From assembly GCA_024704765.1 (NCBI GenBank), contig JAKMXF010000133.1:310001-374000 (forward strand): DNA of 64,000 bases, written 5' to 3'. Shown piece by piece: positions 33,401 to 43,820 of this stretch. Numbering within the stretch: position 1 is the first letter of the stretch; each line of letters opens with the position of its first letter. The notes under the pieces were generated by a model, which was given only the letters and a program-made list of their open reading frames with translations, was not told where the DNA came from and did no database searches. Origin of the DNA: Oopsacas minuta (Eukaryota > Porifera > Hexactinellida > Lyssacinosida > Leucopsacidae). The position numbers and the translations under genes were made by a program.

Positions 33401-33532
33401 TCTAGGGAGTGTTAAGATACCCTCGAATATCATAGTGGGGGGGGTGTATCCAGGGATTAAGCTTGATTGTAGGTTCGTTTGAGAATTAACACGAGGGAGA
33501 TTTGTAGCTTCATCTGCTGTTTGTTCTGCCAT
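30500..33532 (-). CDS. GTPase-MACPF-like-Hint fusion protein, copy 2 (intronless)
   Basis: Single exon. The ATG at 33532 gives 1,010 residues (MAEQTADE), aligning with MAERGQLP of copy 1; an in-frame ATG at 33598 would add 22 hydrophobic/basic residues and is probably 5' UTR. The order is the same. The P-loop GLSGAGKT is near 83-90, followed by DAPGF, THVCG, the helical LYPLKFILQKNNLKEVKDI, an MACPF-like region with LGCGLNI and KYGNWAIVQSTLGGYIEG, then WFGGDP, and a Hint domain starting at the Cys of SCFPASSKVLL. GTPase and MACPF regions are clearly diverged from copy 1, but a 435-bp Hint segment (30722-31156) is almost identical to it. The C-terminal tail after Hint (HRIGHILFAPLR) diverges again. 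It shares a 377-bp divergent promoter region with the CHRAC1-like gene. Confidence 0.7.
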   Translation of the reverse strand: MAEQTADEATNLPRVNSQTNLQSSLIPGYTPPTMIFEGILTLPRTPIEAYKLSREVVHKSLEMVGKSLCAQRPANRAVFFLYGLSGAGKTSTLNHLFNGTESLQVSHNKSGIRDVIEYTATMQSEHWSADGLEISFIDAPGFNDTLGRHQDAINLANIELFINQHSQLGLQNFAKFAGLLYTYAIFYPNIVLITVDANDERLFGYDTDVGRMLRALGKKRMRIVDSKRPNVVFIMTHVCGIAKGYWENKLQSKAYCLQLLGRRYLKINAPVVYIENDFKVWDLPEAGEWTVLHNGERQPLNLFKKCIEVLQRNQDEVGIEATRLYYENSKNVPLKMTSRIQGSLYTELSDNKLSENSSYWLEKVNTPFKCLETTNVDLKITEFIKENKTKDNNMDLALYPLKFILQKNNLKEVKDISVLTLPEIESMLIPYRLSNLEKHVICQLFKPIPPKPEYITPALGCGLNIFEDKILKPVFDTSQVHQQADYNFLLPTGTLIFEYFNTEATCRGVKRFSEFAKEKLTYVGFRKYSNFAKFPLACGYNIIDPSYLPKKDCKISFRIEQTVYRVQLSPSSDYTLCKNFVKDVNLLPPRFDELDDDIVRAFSEFFMKYGNWAIVQSTLGGYIEGVMSVNRDKALREDYYTTIRKLVITHIGNTINGAKFIETLQKSETLVEEMQIYENIIQSKLTWFGGDPRYHVTSLDQLSRKSWNAWTESLKINPIIIPNSFLPLPLHSILHSHENINAMSVQRAYEFLTDRITAPKSFNIKRLLGMSTIPRTREEASQDVKSDIKNDSCFPASSKVLLSTGRIVCMRDLQIGDKMLSVDSQGRSCFSSLYLWGHLDPARKTEYLCIRYKEGELKVSENHLVFVEKEGIGEPIPAGRVCPGDMLQFVCVAATDVVSSVEVLSVSYVRDEGVYSPFTLNSCIVVDGILCSVFAVPPGVVRDITQVHRIGHILFAPLRLTYKSNLCRSISYPMNTVENTHVYCSALKIGYLAMKPIEMLIFGKTLTEKL
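30722..31156. repeat. Hint-domain segment, homogenised copy B
   Basis: Partner of 27448-27882. Of the two differences, one is synonymous (Gly codon) and the other changes Ile to Met in the GDK(I/M)LSVD block. Confidence 0.9.
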
Positions 33533-33909
33533 TAAATTAATACAATTCTCTTTCTGCAATTTATAAGACAATTCGCCTTTGAAAAAAAAGTAATACAAAT
33601 AAACATTTCAATGAAATTTCATCACAAAAATAATAAAATTACTGTTAGAATAAATTCCGTTTAACTAATTGAATTATAAAATATTTGTATAGCTAATACG
33701 ATTAGTATATATTCTAGTGAATTGTGTGGGGTAATAGAAGCTCAATAATGCTTGGGTTTAATGTAAGTTGCATGGACAATGGAAAGCAATAGATCGCTAG
33801 CATGGCAATAATTATTAGAGGCCCAAATCAAACTAGGAGCATCTATTACATCAGATACAAACTGAGTTAGAGTAAATAATTAATCGAGTCTTAAAAGTTA
33901 AAGAGACAA
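33533..33909. promoter_or_regulatory. divergent promoter region, fusion gene copy 2 / CHRAC1-like
   Basis: 377 bp between two start codons pointing away from each other, so it must contain both promoters. AT-rich; no clear TATA position can be assigned with confidence. Confidence 0.4.
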
Positions 33910-34254
33910 ATGGCGAGCAGCAATCAAGGAACGACGGATAAAAATACAAATTTACCAATTAGCAAGGTTAAGTTTTTGATGAAATCGGCGCCAAATCCTG
34001 GCGCCATTTCTAATGAAGCGCTCTTAATAGCAACACATTCAGCAGAAATGTTCTTGGAAAAAATAATAACAGAGGTTTATGAGAAAAGTGACAAGTCAAA
34101 GAGCAAAAAGATTACTTATCAAGACTTAGCCCGCTCAATAAACGAAAACGAAGTGTATGAGTTCCTCGGTGACATTGCTCCTTTGAAAGTAAACGCAATT
34201 GAAGCGAAAGAAATATATGCAAGGAGTCAGGAAACACCCGAACAGACGGATTAA
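33910..34254 (+). CDS. CHRAC1: CHRAC1-like histone-fold protein (H2A/NF-YC type)
   Basis: Single exon, 114 residues. The fold begins LPISKVKFLMKSAPNPGAIS, then EALLIATHSAEMFLEKIIT, KITYQDLARSINENEVYEFL and DIAPLKV. This is the CHRAC15 pattern (LPLSRIRVIMKSSPEVSSIN, LTYSDLA, FQFLADILPKK). CHRAC1 pairs with POLE3 (CHRAC17) in the CHRAC chromatin-remodelling complex and is close to POLE4, which pairs with POLE3 in DNA polymerase epsilon. The match at FL.DI.P favours CHRAC1 over POLE4 or NF-YC. The acidic tail of the vertebrate protein is short here. Head-to-head with the GTPase-MACPF-Hint copy 2. Confidence 0.85.
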   Translation: MASSNQGTTDKNTNLPISKVKFLMKSAPNPGAISNEALLIATHSAEMFLEKIITEVYEKSDKSKSKKITYQDLARSINENEVYEFLGDIAPLKVNAIEAKEIYARSQETPEQTD

Positions 34255-34964
34255 GATAGCAAGACATAAGTACCTTAGACGATATTTAAGCTAGGCTACA
34301 ATTATTCTCCCCAATCTGAATATACTCATTTAACATAATTAGCTGGAATCTGTGCATGCCTTGAAACCTTTTATTCTGTCAAATAACTCTCAATAATAAC
34401 TATATTGTCTACATTATACGTGATTATCACATGTATTATATATTATTGGGCTTGGAAGACATTAAATCTTTCGGAGATAATAAATTCTTTCGAATAAAGT
34501 TTTGTATACCGATATGAACACACATGGATTCTTTAAAATAAGAATTATCTATGTGTTAGCTGCATGACGTGAAGCCAATGGCAGCATGAGAATATTGTAC
34601 AATTGATTTCTACCTTTAAAACGTTTTGAATGTAGATTGCAACACAACAAATATGTTTGTTAATATTTTCTCCAATTAGAGAAAGGATGTTCAAATAAAT
34701 TTGCAAAAATAGTTCTACACGGCTGAGAGAATACATAACTAGTAATAACCTGAATTCTACAAGGTGTGAAGATTTGGCTACAAAGTGTAACATGGTAAAA
34801 CCCAAATTTCACCTTTCTGGCCCTTGCCATCTCCAATACACAGAACAATATATCCAAACATTGAATTCACCGAAGCACCAAAAGCTGAATAAACATACTA
34901 AACATGAATGGAGGTTCTTAAAGTTCATAGAAATGCATTTTAGAGTTTATCTGCTGGATATAAT
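34255..34964. other. spacer between convergent CHRAC1-like and HDAC11 genes
   Basis: 710 bp containing both 3' UTRs. Short open frames here have no recognisable homology and are not supported as genes. Confidence 0.45.
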
Positions 34965-36538
34965 TCACTTCAAAAACCCTTGATTTTGCAGATTAATAAT
35001 ACTATCAGCTACAATTCGTCCTGTTACAGCTTGATAACCACCAGAAGTAACCATTAATATGGGTATATTTCTACTTCTACATTCTCTCCAAGTAATCTCA
35101 TCTCTAGCTATAACTCCCTCTCTCGTAATGTCTAGGGCACCTAATCTATCATTAATGAGAATATCAGTACCTGCATTATATATAACCATGTCAGGTCTGA
35201 ATGTATCCAGAGCATTGGGGATATGCTCACGTAAGAGAGGTAGATATGTATCGTCATCTGTTTTAGGAGCTATTTCTACTTTCAAATCTATTCCAGCCTT
35301 TGCTTCTCTGTCTGCTGGATAGATTCCCCTAAGATTGATGTAGATGAATACAGAAATATTCCAACCTTGAGCTGCATATCTCATATAACAAACAAAAGCC
35401 AATTTTTTACAACTAATAATTTGCCTATTGGGCGGATGGCAGGGCCGTCTAAGCCCCTAATCCACTTTGAATTTGCCTCTTAAATTTCAATACCAAATCA
35501 TAATCTTAATAAGCTACCACAAGGCCATATTAAACACACAAGACATACAATACATTATTGCCAGTTATAATCGCTCTATGATGAACAATACGAAATCCAA
35601 CTCTGAATTACAGTAGTATTCATGTGTGGATAATTTCTTCACCTGAGAGCTATATATTTCTAAACATGGAAGATAAGTAGACTAGCTATTTTTACCTGTT
35701 ATACACATCAAGTATAAAGACTCTCTTATCCGAAATGAAATCTGTTTCGTGTCCGTTACCCTGATGAGCGTCTAGGTCTATTATCATAACCTTCTTAACA
35801 AGCTCTGTCATGTAATTGAATAGATAATGAATACAAATGCTAATGTCTGCGTAAAAACAGAATCCACCACCTCTGTCATTGGAGCAGTGATGGAATCCTC
35901 CTCCTAGGTTGATAGACCAGCCTCTCTCCATCGCTAATTTCCCGCCTAGAATAGTACCTCCTGTCTAAAAACGAAATAACATAACGGGATATATTGTCGC
36001 GGTCCCTTGAGCTTCGATTTAACGGGAGGTGAGTGTATATAGCAAGTCACCCATTTTATTGCTGAAGCACAGTAAAAATACATACCTACATGTGAAGGAG
36101 ATCGTTAAATGAACATTGCTACAGAATACTCACTTGATATCTGATTGGCGTGAGCAATACTTTTTGTACTAAGAAGTTGGGTAAGGCAGAAAGAGGAGGT
36201 ATTTCTGCTATCATTGCTACATTAAGACTAGTAGTAAGTGAGTCAATATATCTCCTCGTGTGATGAGTTAATAGTTCAACATCATTAATCTGTAGAGGCT
36301 GTACACTCTGTCCTTTAGTTACTAAGATACCTGCCTCAATCAAAAACTTGTAAATATTCCCCCATTTCTGTGTATCGAATGGATGGAGCTTTTCTAGCCC
36401 AAAGAATGATATATCGTAATCAGAGCAATATATGATAGGTAATTGTGTAGGTTTAATATCTAGATACAGTCTAGGGGAGGAGGGCGGAGCTATGGGCTTC
36501 GATGTGGGCTCTTCAGTACTAATATTATCCTCGCTCAT
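34965..36538 (-). CDS. HDAC11: Histone deacetylase 11 (class IV), three exons
   Basis: Exons 36538-36134, 35964-35696 and 35328-34965 join in phases 0 and 2 to give 345 residues; human HDAC11 has 347. Matches run throughout: YDISFFGLEKLHPFD, HTRRYIDSL, PNFLVQKVLLTP, the catalytic GGGFHHCSNDRGGGFC, zinc-binding IIDLDAHQGNGHE, VFILDVYNR, and YNAGTDIL, then ILMVTSGGYQ. The paired active-site histidines, the Asp of DLDAH and the later Asp of AGTD are present. HDAC11 is mainly an efficient lysine defatty-acylase acting on SHMT2 and others, and also a histone deacetylase. The N-terminal extension (SEDNISTEEPTSKP) is polar. An ATG further upstream in frame is likely 5' UTR. Intron 1 holds a pogo-like MITE fragment. 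Confidence 0.95.
35995..36036. mobile_element. pogo-like MITE fragment in HDAC11 intron 1
   Basis: Matches the family inner block and right end (CGCGGTCCCTTGAGCTTCGA, then TAACGGGAGGTGAG). Only about 42 bp are recognisable. Confidence 0.5.
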
Positions 36539-36825
36539 TCTGTAATAGCACTTATAGCTGATAGATGATATAACACAAACAGAAATTATATAGTAGTATG
36601 GTAATCTCATAAATTGGACATCTGTAGACAACTTATGAGATCCCTCTTGGAAGTTCTGAGCTAAATATAGTACAAAATATGTTGTTTTAGCAGTCGCTAA
36701 TTCGATTAGAAAAGCCAAAAATGATTTGTTAAATTTGTTTTCTTATAACTTATAAGAGAAATAACATGCAACAAGCAAGATCTCTATTAACAAATTATTC
36801 TCTAATAATAACTAATACAAATGCT

Positions 36826-38201
36826 TTAATCTACAATCTCAGTATCAGAAGCACTCTCCTCAAGAGCTGTGTCCAACCAGTCTACCATTCTCTTCATATT
36901 CTCCAGGAACATGTTCTTGCCTTTATCTATATGTACTTCATAGAACCATTTTAGTACTGCATCCTCTACTATGACGTCATGCATGTATAGCAATAAAATT
37001 ATTTTATGGAATAGCTGCATGAATTCTATATTGTCATAACAGAAGTCTTGTAGCTTTATTAGGAAGATAAGTTGTGATTTACCAGTTTGTGCGAACTTCT
37101 GTAGAATACAGGAGTATGTTTCTAGTTGTGTGAGTACATATTCTGCTACCTGTTCTTCTTTCCAGTTCCACTCGCTAGCAGGGAGGATCGAGCGCCAGAG
37201 TGTCCAACAGATATCTGAATCAATCAGATTATTCTGCGCGTCTTTCGCTACCTCCTCCAGTTCGTCAATGCTCGGAGTGTCTTGAGTCAAAATGTCGTCG
37301 AATTTAGCCTTGAGATCTTTTTTGTGAATATTAGTGACTTGTATTCTCTGGAAATCAGCTAGCGGCTGGAGACTGTTGTCAAGGAAATGTTTCTGGAATT
37401 CATCAGGAGAGGATTTAGAAGCTGGGAAGAATCTGTCCAACTTATCGTCCAGCTGTGCCCTTCTAAGTACCATACTTACATGTGAAATATCTTTCTCTCG
37501 TAACCAGCTCCTGGATATTATACAAATATTACCATGGATAACTTTATAAGATTAATGAAAACTTACTGAAATACTTGTGTTATGAAAGTCAATGAATGTC
37601 CTTCTTTAACCAGAATATCCGTAGTGTGTAAGTTGTTAAGAATACTAGCACTTAACAGCTGATTAGAGAGGAAAAGTGCAGTTATTTTCGCGAGTTTGGA
37701 TCTGTGATTTTCATCAAATCGATTAATAAATTTCAGAATTTTCTTCATTTCTTCTTCCCAAAGTCTCTCCAAATATTTGTATCTTCGTAAAATCTGTATA
37801 AACACGTTATTGAAGTCTTTTATAGTTTCCAGATCATCATACTGTCCGAACACACATCTCTCCGTTACTCCAGCCTGTACAGTCCCTCCCTGACCCAGGA
37901 CCCCACCCACAATAAGAATATCCAGTAGCACGTCATAGTACGTCCTAAAGTTTAGTTTACCTCCTGCATCAATAAGGTACTGAGCTAATCCAGCATTGTC
38001 TCCTGCCTGACTCAATCCCTGTAGAATTGAGTCTTTGAATCCGCTACGGTCGTATTTTACTACTTCAGTACGTTTACGTGTCTTTATCTTAGGCCCTGCT
38101 AGCGTAGGTTTAGCCTGACTCACACTTGCTGTTGCTTTAGCCTGACTCACACCTGCTGTTGCTTTAGCCTGACTCCCACTTGCTGTAGGTTGATTGCTCA
38201 T
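36826..38201 (-). CDS. BZW: BZW/5MP eIF5-mimic protein, two exons
   Basis: Exons 38201-37567 and 37510-36826 join in phase 2 to give 439 residues; human BZW1/2 have about 419. After an Ala/Lys/Thr-rich repeat of SQAKATA units (residues about 10-33) the family sequence begins: KTRKRTEVVKYDRSGF, DSILQGLSQAGDN, YYDVLLDILIVGG, ETIKDFNNVFIQILRRYKYLE. The C-terminal W2 (MIF4G-related HEAT) domain ends with DNIEFMQLFHKIILLLY, ILKWFYEVH and the aromatic/acidic VDWLDTALEESASDTE tail. BZW proteins bind eIF2 and eIF3 through the W2 domain and compete with eIF5, which tightens start-codon choice. The N-terminal repeat is extra relative to the vertebrate proteins. Confidence 0.93.
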
Positions 38202-38300
38202 TTAATTCTAATTACTGCATTAGAAAAAATTCGTGCATAAAATTTTTTCCATTAACTTAGCTGTAATCGCATAGAATCTCATTAGAGATAGTTTGGTATA

Positions 38301-38459
38301 CAGTTAACTCCCGAAGCTCAAGGGACCGCGATAATTACTTCGATATAGCCGACGAAATATATGTCACTTTGACGGTTTAGGATCATATTTGTACAATTTA
38401 AGACTTCATATAAGCGGGTATTTCCATATATCCGTGTTCGATATAGCAGGAGTTGACTG
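38301..38459. mobile_element. pogo/Tigger-like MITE, 159 bp
   Basis: Begins CAGTTAACTCCCGAAGCTC and ends ATAGCAGGAGTTGACTG, flanked by TA on both sides. The inner block GGGACCGCGATAATTACTTC recurs in copies at 39.7, 41.0 and (fragments) 36.0 and 61.8 kb. No coding capacity. Confidence 0.75.
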
Positions 38460-38487
38460 TATTTGTACAAATACTTAACAAATATAA

Positions 38488-39678
38488 TCAAACAATACTA
38501 GGAAATGGATTTTGTTTACTAACGACAACCTTCTGATGTTGTTGTGAGATATATCCTCGTACCATATCACTATGTATCAAGTTAGCAATAATACAATGTG
38601 CCTGATCACTGTCTGCTCCCTCTCCCTCGCTATCTCCTAACTTCAGTGCAGCTACAAACGCGTCAATAGGCAGCATTGAAGTGCCAAGTAATAACCAAAC
38701 TCTCTTGAAAAGATTACGGTAAGCGATCATACGCAATTTCTCTACTAATAAGAATATGCCAGAGCGAATAAAGAATATTTGCTGAGAATTTGTAGTCTGT
38801 GTGAACAGCTTAATATTCCCTGTACAGACAGCTTCTACTAAACTACTGAATTGAGTAAGTTTATATTTCTCAAGCAACACAGGTGAAGGCATAACTCCAT
38901 TCAATATCCTTAATGGAATAAGATAGATCAGTATCAGCTGTTTGTTTTTGAACTGCGATTTATCACATTCCACAAAAGCTTTAGCCATGCAACCAACAGC
39001 CCCCTTGAACTCTCCATCCAGTATCTTCTTACGCCCCAAGAAGTATAAATAGGTGACGTGATCAGCTTTTGTAACATTCTCCTCAATATTAAACTTTTCT
39101 ACTGTTCTAATCAAAGGCACACACAGATGTAACTGATTTATTTTGAAGTATATTTTGAACAGCTGATTAACCAGAAATAGTATACTACTCTTCCTGCTTG
39201 TATCACCCTCCTGTCTACTATCTTGCACACAGGACCTGAACAACTCTCTCAGCTGTTCGATAACCTTCTCAAGGAGGAGACCAGATTTAGTCTTCTTCTC
39301 GTAAGACAGGATCTTATCAGCTTTGTAAGCTATTATCCTAAGATTCAATACAATACCATGCATTAATGGAAGAGCCCAACTTTCAGAAGCTTCCTCATTG
39401 AGTTTAATGAACAGCTGTAAGAGTTGTAGCTGAGATTCAAACGCTTCTATGTATTGCTTAGAGTATAACGAGTATAGACAGTCTAGATGGGATACAGTTA
39501 AGTTACTGAGTGGAGAAGGGAGACGTTGTGTACATCTAGTTCTGTAGTTATCACTTACTATAGTATGTGAATGACAATGGGGATCTTCTAGAGATAGGAG
39601 AGCACGACATCTGGTCCCATCGCTCTGTCCCCATGCTGTATGTAGGTTATACAGATAGTTGTCGATAGTATCTGACAT
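38488..39678 (-). CDS. PCID2: PCID2, TREX-2 complex PCI-domain subunit, intronless
   Basis: Single exon, 396 residues; human PCID2 has 399. The N-terminus has NYLYNLHTAWGQSDG. The middle is a helical PCI region (LFKIYFKINQLHLCVPLIRTVEK, VTYLYFLGRKKILDGEFKGA, LIYLIPLRILNGVMPS). The end has the winged-helix block with HCIIANLIHSDMVRGYISQQH. This matches PCID2/Thp1 and not proteasome or eIF3 PCI subunits. PCID2 works with GANP and DSS1 in TREX-2, which couples transcription to mRNA export at the nuclear pore. It sits between two MITEs that may lie in its flanking transcribed regions. Confidence 0.92.
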   Translation of the reverse strand: MSDTIDNYLYNLHTAWGQSDGTRCRALLSLEDPHCHSHTIVSDNYRTRCTQRLPSPLSNLTVSHLDCLYSLYSKQYIEAFESQLQLLQLFIKLNEEASESWALPLMHGIVLNLRIIAYKADKILSYEKKTKSGLLLEKVIEQLRELFRSCVQDSRQEGDTSRKSSILFLVNQLFKIYFKINQLHLCVPLIRTVEKFNIEENVTKADHVTYLYFLGRKKILDGEFKGAVGCMAKAFVECDKSQFKNKQLILIYLIPLRILNGVMPSPVLLEKYKLTQFSSLVEAVCTGNIKLFTQTTNSQQIFFIRSGIFLLVEKLRMIAYRNLFKRVWLLLGTSMLPIDAFVAALKLGDSEGEGADSDQAHCIIANLIHSDMVRGYISQQHQKVVVSKQNPFPSIV

Positions 39679-39713
39679 TCTAATACAGAATTAGAATATG
39701 AAAGCAATGTATA

Positions 39714-39858
39714 GTCAACTCCCATTATATCTAACACGGATATAGACCATATGAAATGGTACAAATATGATCCCAAACCGTCAAAGTAACATATTTCTTT
39801 GATTATATCGATTTATTTATCGCGGTCCCTTGAGCTTGGATATAACAGGAGTTTACTG
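39714..39858. mobile_element. pogo/Tigger-like MITE
   Basis: Left end near GTCAACTCCCATTATATC, right end near ATAACAGGAGTTTACTG, with the shared inner block CGCGGTCCCTTGAGCTTGGA in the opposite orientation from the 38.3-kb copy. It lies 36 bp upstream of the PCID2 start codon, so it overlaps the promoter or 5' UTR. Confidence 0.7.
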
Positions 39859-40142
39859 TACTATTTAATGTAGGATTTACCAGTTCCTTGTCCTCAATAA
39901 ACAGACCGCGGGGTGTGTTCCGATCACAATACGGCATAATAACCCCTAATTCATTCAGTCCGGAATGCCATTAATAAGAGTGTAATAACAAATAATTACA
40001 AATATTGTATATTCACATATGATAATTATAGCATATCTACAGAGTACCAATAGTTGCTAATTATGAAAATCGAACACGGGATACTCAATGATTTGTAAGT
40101 TAAAATATAACAGATGTAGTCTGTTCATAGAGCAGATAATAT

Positions 40143-43069
40143 TCAGGTAAATGATACAACTATGTAATCATCATCTTCTGGAGTAGCATCAGAATCTCTT
40201 TGCAGGTCACCATTCGTTTCAAAGAAGTCTTCTGGCATTAGCTGTGAGTTTGTTGATGAATCAGATTTCTGTGAATGTGTTTTCTCCAGCCGGATTATAT
40301 GCTCTGTGGATATTGACATTGTTAGATTGTTCGTGTCTTCCTTCTCAAGGATAGAGAACATATGATATATCTCTGATTTTACAGTGCTCATGATCTATTG
40401 TTGTTAAAATTATAATAAACATGATCGTACTAAAACCAATTTTTGGTTTCTTTCCTAAACGTAAAGATAATTATTTAGCTCCCTATTGGATCCATAGGCT
40501 AGCTGTTAAAACATAAAACGGCTAATTGTTAGGGTCGTGACAGAGAAAGGAGACGCTCATTTTTTAGGAAATAATCACAAACATCTACACCCAACTGGCT
40601 TAATAACTCGCCAGGAACAAAACCATGCAAATAGAGCAAACTTGATTAACCTAAATTCTGCTTAATACGGTCAAAATGGCTTGAAGATACCTTAGTTAGC
40701 GGAGCCTAGTGTATGTACTTCACCATAACTTACTGAATAAGCTTGATCACAGAAATCTAGAAATTCTTGATAACTCCTACAGTAGAATCCCAGCGTAGCA
40801 GATGGATCTAGTTTGTGACAGGATAGTTTCTTAGGTCCAGGACAATGATAAGTCTAGTTAGACAACAATAAAATACAGCAATACATAATATAACTGTATT
40901 CACATACGTGATATTCTCTCTGTATGTTCTTTACAAGTGATTGGGATACATGAGGATCAAGACAAATCAGAGAATCCCCTAAACAATTAATAATATAAAC
41001 TACCGCAAATACTGTCAACTCTCATTATATTGAAGCTCAAGGGACTGCGATAATTACTTGGATATAAGCGGAGTTCGATACAAACAGATGAAATATGTTA
41101 CAAAGAAGATTAGTGACCATATTCGTAGAATTTCAGACTTGGATATAAGCGGGTATTTGGACATATCCGTGTTCGATGTAACGGCAGTTGAATGTACAGC
41201 AAAATTATAATATATACCTTGAAAACCTAAGAAATAAAGAGAGTGTTTAGGTTTCCCTCCAATCATTCCGAGTGAGTAAGGTAGAGCTAAGAATTGCTAT
41301 AAAAGATCATAAAATAAATACAAATTACAACCATGAGATAACCAATGTATTTAGATGATTAAATACAATTTCTACATAGATAACCTATAACTGAATGATC
41401 ATACTACAGAACAGTTATATACCTTGACACAATGCGCGTAATCCTGATTGAAGTTATCCTTACCCAGTCTCACGGGTATGTAGATTATTATTGCCGTATT
41501 AGAATCTCCGTTGGGACAGAATTCATTCACATTCATAAGTGCAGCAACCTCACTACGGTATACTACCAGAGATATGTGTTCATAATATGAACTTATCATT
41601 TAACACTTCAACTTACTTGTACAATCTCTTGCTATGTAAATATGTAAATTCTCAAAGTTTTCTGGATGATAATGCTTCGCTTCACAAAGCGCATCTCTAA
41701 AACATATGAATAATATGAATTATACTAAATATATTGGAATTGTATGTTACACACTAACCTGAGTACAAATGAAACCTGAGATGGTCCATACCAGTCTCCT
41801 GGCTTTTTACCACTAACTATTCCCAATCTACACAAATTGTGTATAGAGAATGGATACTCACTACCAGGGATATCTAAGAACCATTGGAGAATCTCTATGT
41901 GCTGTCTGATCCCTCTGTTGTCACTATCATCCAGTCTCCAATCCCTTCCTAATCTGTGAGAAATGAGACCATTAGCTAGCATCATCTGTCCTGTGCGGAT
42001 CATACAACCCCACCCGCAGTCCGAGGTTAGGTTAGATCTGTCTAGAGAGGAGAAGTTCTTGCGATAAGTGATCCATATCCTCGTCTGGAAGTCTCTCACA
42101 AACTGTATCAGGTGATCTGGTAAGATCTCTGAGTCATCAAGTTTACCACCTATCTGTCTGCTTGTGTGCTCTAATACAAACAATAAATATCTAACAATAG
42201 CCGTATAATGAATTAACTCACTGATAGGAGGGTTTGTATCCATGTAATGCACTCCCATAAGCCATATAGGTCTATCAGAGAACTGAGCTTTCGGTTTCGT
42301 AGGAATAGCTGTAAGAATAGAATCAATGTATAAATCTAGCAAATAGATTTAGTATCTACTAATTACCATTCTTAATGCTGTACCATGAATTTAACATAGC
42401 AGTTCTCCAGTTTGTGGGATCTAACGCATATACAGATTGAGATCTATTGAGTTTCTTAATCTTCTTATTCTTCTGTTTAGGTAAATGTGTGTCTGGTTCA
42501 GAGACAGGAGCAGGTTTGGGGAGCTCTGCTATCGGCTGTCTCAAAACAGGGAATGACGAGTTCGGTTGTAAGATCGGTCCCATATTATCAAAGGCAGTAA
42601 GAGAAGACATAGATGTATCGCTAGCAAATTCAGCTACACATTTATTTTGGTAGTTCTCTTGAGAATTAGGTGTGTTAATAGAGCCAATAGAAGCATGTAT
42701 AACGGAGTAGCTCCGCTCTCTCGACCGAAAGGCATTACTATCCGCCTCGAAGAGGAGACCATAGTCTGTTTCAAGGATAGCAGGAGTTAGATTTTCATAA
42801 GGACTCACTCCATATGGACCTGTCTCTTTAGTATTTAAAGTAGAACCACTAGTATCTAGTTTATCAGTAGGATCTGGTATAGGAACACATGCAGATATAG
42901 CTGTAATAAGTTGTGATTTAGTGTGGAATGTAGATTTCCCGAAATTAGGAAGATTTGTATCTTTCTCGGTTAGAATTTTGTTATTTTCAAAAGGATACTC
43001 ACCTTCCCTGATTGTGTTATCTAGCTGGTTAGCATCATGACGAATCTCCATTGTATATGCTGCCATCAT
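40143..43069 (-). CDS. ATG4: ATG4-family cysteine protease, eight exons
   Basis: Exons 43069-42367, 42308-41759, 41696-41617, 41562-41423, 41296-41218, 40978-40908, 40853-40734 and 40394-40143 join in matching phases to give 664 residues. The long N-terminal ~235 residues are polar and unassigned. The peptidase C54 domain follows: WLMGVHY, the catalytic Cys 336 in DCGWGCMIRTGQMMLANGL, IYIPVRLG, GMIGGKPKHSLYFLGFQG, the Asp/His pair in LDPHVSQS, and LDPSATLGFYCRS. The last exon gives an acidic tail ending DDDYIVVSFT. ATG4 cleaves and recycles ATG8/LC3 in autophagy. Length and tail are closer to ATG4C/D than ATG4A/B. An acceptor just before the ATG shows a spliced 5' UTR. Intron 5 (41217-40979) carries a pogo-like MITE. 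Confidence 0.92.
41012..41195. mobile_element. pogo/Tigger-like MITE inside an ATG4 intron
   Basis: Ends CTGTCAACTCTCATTATATT and GATGTAACGGCAGTTGAATG, with the inner GAAGCTCAAGGGACTGCGAT block. It makes up most of the 239-bp ATG4 intron 5, and its right end lies about 23 bp from the exon at 41218. Confidence 0.7.
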
Positions 43070-43820
43070 AAGAAAGGAAGAGCTGCGGCTCTGAAAAGGT
43101 AATAAGAATAAATTGGTCATGTTAAACGAATGAATACAAATACAATAATTATTTATATTTATAGAGAGAACCATATTGATTCACAATAGAAAGCGTATAA
43201 AGCCAGGTCAGAGCTGTAAACACGAGGCTATACGGCTTACACAATTCTAGTTGCCAAGTGAAATACAAAGAAATCTAATTTACAGGAAGTTTAATATTCA
43301 TGGTAGGTATATTGTGTGCTTGGATTCTTTCATATACAATATTATGGTTTATTCGAAATGTTACAAAGATGATATATAATAAAACATGGCCATGAGCAGA
43401 TGTGTATAGCTAGAATTGCAGTAAGCTCTATGGATAAATTAGTAAAAACTACAACTTTCCAAAAAATGAAATAACTGAGAAATAAAATGTGGAGAACTTA
43501 GGAACCAAATTTAAATAATGCCTTGAATATAAAGCCATTTTCCAATGTAACAACGTAATTGTGAAGCCTAATGCAATAATTGAAATGATAAAGCTTTAAA
43601 ACATGAAAGCAAAAGGAAAACATTTTATTTCCTTACATGGTTATGAATAATCCCACAAAAATGGTCATAATTGTTGTAGTGTTTGGTGTGAAGAAACAAA
43701 CAAATAATGATAATCGTAAAAGATATCATTTGTTGTTAAGAAAGAAACTATTTTGTTGAAATATTATTTACGAAATGCAAAATAGAACATTCCAATTAGC
43801 GACTAATGAATTTCAATAAA
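43070..43820. other. spacer: ATG4 5' region and OST4 3' flank
   Basis: AT-rich. It includes the end of a non-coding ATG4 5' exon joined at an acceptor near 43091. No other gene seen. Confidence 0.45.

Noticed and set aside
40143-40391. A separate small acidic protein
   Set aside because: It joins the ATG4 exon ending at 40734 in phase 0 through a good acceptor, and its content matches the ATG4 tail position.
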